A stretch of DNA of 7,049 nt. It comes from an uncultured Sulfurovum sp. Its GTDB lineage: Bacteria; Campylobacterota; Campylobacteria; Campylobacterales; Sulfurovaceae. Below, piece after piece: positions 5,354 to 7,049 of the stretch. Under the pieces are notes generated by a model. The model saw nothing but the letters and a program-made list of their open reading frames with translations, did not search any database and was not told the origin of the DNA. The stretch is from positions 1 to 7,049 of the forward strand of contig CACVAR010000024.1 in assembly GCA_902727905.1 (NCBI GenBank). The letters are read 5' to 3'. A program made the translations under genes and the position numbers. Within the stretch, counting starts at the first letter, position 1. Every line of letters begins with the position of its first letter.

Positions 5354-5364
5354 TATACAGTATA
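5354..5364 (-). promoter_or_regulatory. palindrome over the -35 position of the cluster promoter
   Basis: TATAC-A-GTATA is a perfect 11-base palindrome centred at 5359, about 34 bases upstream of the predicted transcription start, where a repressor or activator could act. It is rather short and AT-rich, and chance occurrence is possible. It does not match a nickel-regulator or Fur consensus that I can recall. Confidence 0.3.
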
Positions 5365-5587
5365 AACAAATAAAAATAAATTTTTACCATTGATAAATAA
5401 AATATTTAATATTTGTAAATATAATCAGTTTAAGTAAATAATTTTATCTTATATTAATGTATCTAATAATAAATAACACGAGTGATTATGTGAAAAATAA
5501 TATATAACATCCCATAATACAATGCTTTGAAAAGGTTTTAAAAAGATATAAAACTTTAAAAAAGTCACAATTAGAACACACTTTTAC

Positions 5588-5596
5588 TGCTATACT
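5588..5596 (+). promoter_or_regulatory. extended -10 promoter of the NlpC/P60 lipoprotein gene
   Basis: TGCTATACT is an extended -10 with TATACT at 5591-5596. It predicts a transcription start around 5603 and a leader of nearly 50 bases. No good -35 box is present. The ribosome binding site AAAGGAG at 5636-5642 is eight bases from the ATG. Confidence 0.6.
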
Positions 5597-5650
5597 ATTT
5601 TTAAGGACAATAAGAAAATCAAATATAAAATAAGTAAAGGAGATCTATTT

Positions 5651-6271
5651 ATGAAAATAAATATTTTTGGCAATTTAATACTACTCACATCTGTAACACT
5701 ATTTACAGCTTGTTCTAACGCTTCACCAAAACCTGAAGATAAAAAATTAAGTACATTAGCCATTATTGGTATTAATGATAGCGTGTCGTTACCGATGGCA
5801 AGAACTTATCCAGTTGATTCAGGAGTATCAACTCATATGAACGCTTCTATGCCCAATCCACTTCATCTTGTAAGGCATATAGAAAAAAATGCAAAAACGC
5901 TTTTAGGGATTAAGTATGTCTGGGGTGCAACTGGACCTTATACTTATGACTGTTCAGGTTTTACCCAAAAAATTTATCGTGATGCTGGAATTAATATTCC
6001 TAGAGTATCACGAGATCAAGCTAGAGTCGGACAGTTTATTGCTTATGATAATTTAAGAAGAGGCGACATGGTATTTTTTGATACTAAGAAAAAACGAACA
6101 GGAATTGTTTCTCATGTTGGGATTTACTTAGGTTCTGGAAACTTTATTCATGCAAGTTCAGCTGCTAAAAAAATAGTTATTTACAACTTTAATGATCAAG
6201 AATTTTATAAAAAACGTTTCCTTTGGGGTAGGCGTGTAGTCGGTGATAACTACCATATGGCTTCACTGTAA
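5651..6271 (+). CDS. NlpC/P60 family cell-wall peptidase, lipoprotein
   Basis: This 206-residue protein is a predicted lipoprotein with a C-terminal NlpC/P60 papain-like domain, a family that cleaves gamma-D-glutamyl-meso-diaminopimelate bonds in peptidoglycan stem peptides. Residues 1-20 are a signal peptide ending in LFTAC, with Cys21 as the lipidated residue. Phe at -3 is less usual but tolerated. Residues 22-80 form a linker of no clear fold. The domain from about 83 shows WGATGPYTYDCSGF with catalytic Cys101, PRVSRDQ at 118-123, RRGDMVFF at 137-143, SHVGIYLG with His155, and FIHAS with His167 as the polar third residue. It probably sits on the periplasmic face of a membrane. It is transcribed alone from its own promoter and ends in a hairpin. 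The family call is sure; the exact bond cut and role in division or recycling are not. Confidence 0.93.
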   Translation: MKINIFGNLILLTSVTLFTACSNASPKPEDKKLSTLAIIGINDSVSLPMARTYPVDSGVSTHMNASMPNPLHLVRHIEKNAKTLLGIKYVWGATGPYTYDCSGFTQKIYRDAGINIPRVSRDQARVGQFIAYDNLRRGDMVFFDTKKKRTGIVSHVGIYLGSGNFIHASSAAKKIVIYNFNDQEFYKKRFLWGRRVVGDNYHMASL

Positions 6272-6290
6272 CTCTGGTTACAGTACTTTT
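6265..6290 (+). terminator. hairpin terminator after the lipoprotein gene
   Basis: ACTGTAAC and GTTACAGT form a perfect eight-pair stem with a four-base TCTG loop (6265-6284), then ACTTTT. The stop codon lies within the left arm. The U tract is short and interrupted, so read-through into the next small gene is possible. Confidence 0.6.
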
Positions 6291-6292
6291 AG

Positions 6293-6321
6293 TTTAACTG
6301 TGTTAGTATGCCCATTATAAA
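6293..6321 (+). promoter_or_regulatory. possible promoter of the DUF2892 gene
   Basis: TTTAAC (6293-6298) and TATAAA (6316-6321) are separated by 17 bases and could act as weak -35 and -10 boxes. Unlike the other promoters here it has no extended TG. The gene might instead be served by read-through from the lipoprotein gene. Confidence 0.3.
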
Positions 6322-6341
6322 ACAACAAAGGATTAAAAGAT

Positions 6342-6533
6342 ATGGATGCTAAGAAAATTCGATCGATTTGTAGACCATTTAGAATTGTGCTGGGTGCAGC
6401 GTTAATAGGTTATGGAGTTTACTCAGGAAACCAATGGTTCTATTTAGGGGTTATACCTCTTATTGCTGGATTGGCTAATTTTTGTCCATTATGTAAAATT
6501 ACAGGTCAATGTGACATTATGGGTGGTAAATAG
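6342..6533 (+). CDS. small DUF2892 inner-membrane protein
   Basis: This 63-residue protein matches the DUF2892 (YgaP membrane-domain-like) family, whose function is not established in stand-alone form. After a basic N-terminus (RSICRPFR, 7-14) there are two hydrophobic helices, about 15-28 and 33-47, consistent with a helical hairpin in the inner membrane. The end carries CPLCK-x5-C (Cys48, Cys51, Cys57), and Cys10 lies near the start. The family as I know it often carries the NFCPLC sequence after the second helix. In other bacteria the domain is fused to, or lies near, rhodanese or sulfur-handling proteins, but nothing adjacent here supports that. AAAGGA at 6327-6332 lies nine bases before the ATG. 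A strong terminator follows. The family call is good; function unknown. Confidence 0.85.
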   Translation: MDAKKIRSICRPFRIVLGAALIGYGVYSGNQWFYLGVIPLIAGLANFCPLCKITGQCDIMGGK

Positions 6534-6559
6534 TCTACTTTTGGTAGTCTTTGCGAAAC

Positions 6560-6606
6560 GAAGGCTTTATTCATTATTCATGAATAAAGCCTTCTTCTTC
6601 TTTTTT
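6560..6606 (+). terminator. strong rho-independent terminator
   Basis: The arms GAAGGCTTTATTCAT (6560-6574) and its exact complement (6580-6594) give a 15-pair stem with the five-base loop TATTC, followed by TTCTTC and six Ts. This is the strongest terminator in the window and closes the DUF2892 unit before proS. Confidence 0.92.
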
Positions 6607-6670
6607 AATTTTCGTCTTCTTTAATATCTCTCTCTTTCTTTTTAATTGTTTATCTTTATAACAAGCTATT

Positions 6671-6679
6671 AGCTATAAT
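6671..6679 (+). promoter_or_regulatory. proS promoter, -10 region
   Basis: AGCTATAAT contains a consensus TATAAT (6674-6679), preceded by AGC rather than TGC. It predicts transcription from about 6686. The leader contains a six-pair stem, TGAACT/AGTTCA, with a four-A loop (6696-6711), then TAGGA (6719-6723) ten bases before the proS ATG. Positions 6607-6660 are a pyrimidine-rich stretch with no gene. Confidence 0.55.
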
Positions 6680-6732
6680 AAGCAAAATTTTTAAATGAAC
6701 TAAAAAGTTCAAGAATAATAGGAAAACAAATA

Positions 6733-7049
6733 ATGAAATTTTCAAGAATGCTAATACCGACAACAAAAGAGACACCAAATGATGCAGTTTTAGCCTCACA
6801 TAAACTTTTGTTACGTGCTGGGTTCATTCAGTCAAGTGGAGGTTCAGGTCTCTATAATTGGCTTCCATTAGGAAAAATTACTTTAGAAAAAGTTCGAAAA
6901 GTAGTTAAAGAAGAGTTAGACAAAGCAGGGTGTAATGAGGTACATCTTCCTATTGTCACTTCTCAATCTCTTTGGGAAGAGACAGGAAGAATTGATAAAA
7001 TGGGTAAAGAGTTACTACGTTTTAAAGACAGACATGAAAATGACTTTGT
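6733..7049 (+). CDS. proS: prolyl-tRNA synthetase, N-terminal part (cut by window end)
   Basis: The frame encodes 105 residues and runs off the right edge. It begins MKFSRMLIPTTKETPNDA, the typical start of bacterial-type ProS, and continues with ASHKLLLRAGFI (21-32), SGLYNWLPLGKI (38-49), a helix of KVRKVVKEELDKAG type (53-66), and MGKELLRFKDR (90-100). These belong to the class II catalytic domain that activates proline with ATP and charges tRNA-Pro in the cytoplasm. The full enzyme of this type is usually about 570 residues with an inserted editing domain; neither the rest of the catalytic core nor the editing domain is visible here. The gene has its own promoter after a strong terminator. 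An ATG after TAGGA sets the start. Confidence 0.95.
   Translation, partial: MKFSRMLIPTTKETPNDAVLASHKLLLRAGFIQSSGGSGLYNWLPLGKITLEKVRKVVKEELDKAGCNEVHLPIVTSQSLWEETGRIDKMGKELLRFKDRHENDF

Larger units (their letters stand above)
5302..5650. other. 349-base AT-rich divergent intergenic region
   Basis: No coding frame is convincing here. The left end holds the transporter promoter and its palindrome. The right end holds the lipoprotein promoter (5588-5596) and a strong Shine-Dalgarno AAAGGAG (5636-5642). Between them are an AT-only palindrome AAATATT-T-AATATTT (5400-5414) and an imperfect inverted repeat AAGGTTTTA/TAAAACTTT (5532-5540, 5549-5557), which lies about 30-60 bases upstream of the lipoprotein -10. 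I see no RNA gene in it, though a small RNA cannot be excluded by eye. Confidence 0.6.

Noticed and set aside
5400..5414. AAATATT-T-AATATTT as a Fur- or NikR-type operator
   Set aside because: It is made only of A and T in a region of that composition, lies about 80 bases from the predicted start and does not fit a consensus I know well.
5532..5557. Imperfect inverted repeat AAGGTTTTA...TAAAACTTT upstream of the lipoprotein promoter as an operator
   Set aside because: One mismatch and A/T-rich arms; not strong enough to list as a separate site.
1..7049. CRISPR array, insertion sequence, tRNA or prophage remnant
   Set aside because: No spaced direct repeats, no terminal inverted repeats with a transposase, and no tRNA-like cloverleaf were seen on either strand.

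Overview
The window is low-GC bacterial chromosome with protein signatures I associate with Campylobacterota (Epsilonproteobacteria such as Sulfurimonas or Sulfurovum relatives). The assignment is by inference from AT-rich codon use, extended -10 promoters of the form TGCTATAnT, and the style of the ProS, GdhA and DUF2892 proteins. I see no mobile element, rRNA, tRNA or CRISPR array.

Layout. Positions 1-1908 (+): an NADP-type glutamate dehydrogenase (gdhA) followed four bases later by a small hotdog-fold thioesterase-like protein. Positions 1913-5301 (-): a run of six genes reading leftward. In transcription order they are a six-helix nickel/cobalt transporter with a His-rich loop, nickel superoxide dismutase (sodN), its dedicated maturation peptidase (sodX), an exported glutathione peroxidase, an FMN-binding flavin-reductase-like protein, and an exported protein of unknown function. 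Positions 5302-5650: an AT-rich divergent promoter region. Positions 5651-6533 (+): an NlpC/P60 lipoprotein and a 63-residue DUF2892 membrane protein, each followed by a hairpin terminator. Positions 6733-7049 (+): the 5' end of proS, cut by the window edge.

The centre of interest is the leftward cluster. The transporter can supply Ni. SodX removes a nine-residue leader from SodN so that the new N-terminal His, with Cys2 and Cys6, can bind Ni. The peroxidase, flavin protein and unknown exported protein follow with tight spacing: 36 bp, 1 bp and a 4-bp overlap. It reads as a self-contained superoxide/peroxide defence module with its own metal supply. Three things deserve a closer look. First, each junction in the upper half (transporter-sodN, sodN-sodX, sodX-gpx) carries a dyad or hairpin, while the lower junctions have none. 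Second, several SodN second-shell residues differ from the Streptomyces enzyme. Third, the last gene is an uncharacterised exported protein translationally coupled to the flavin protein.

Two starts are placed downstream of the longest open frame: sodN at 4581 and the thioesterase at 1465. In both cases an ATG with a ribosome binding site lies inside a longer frame that begins with TTG.
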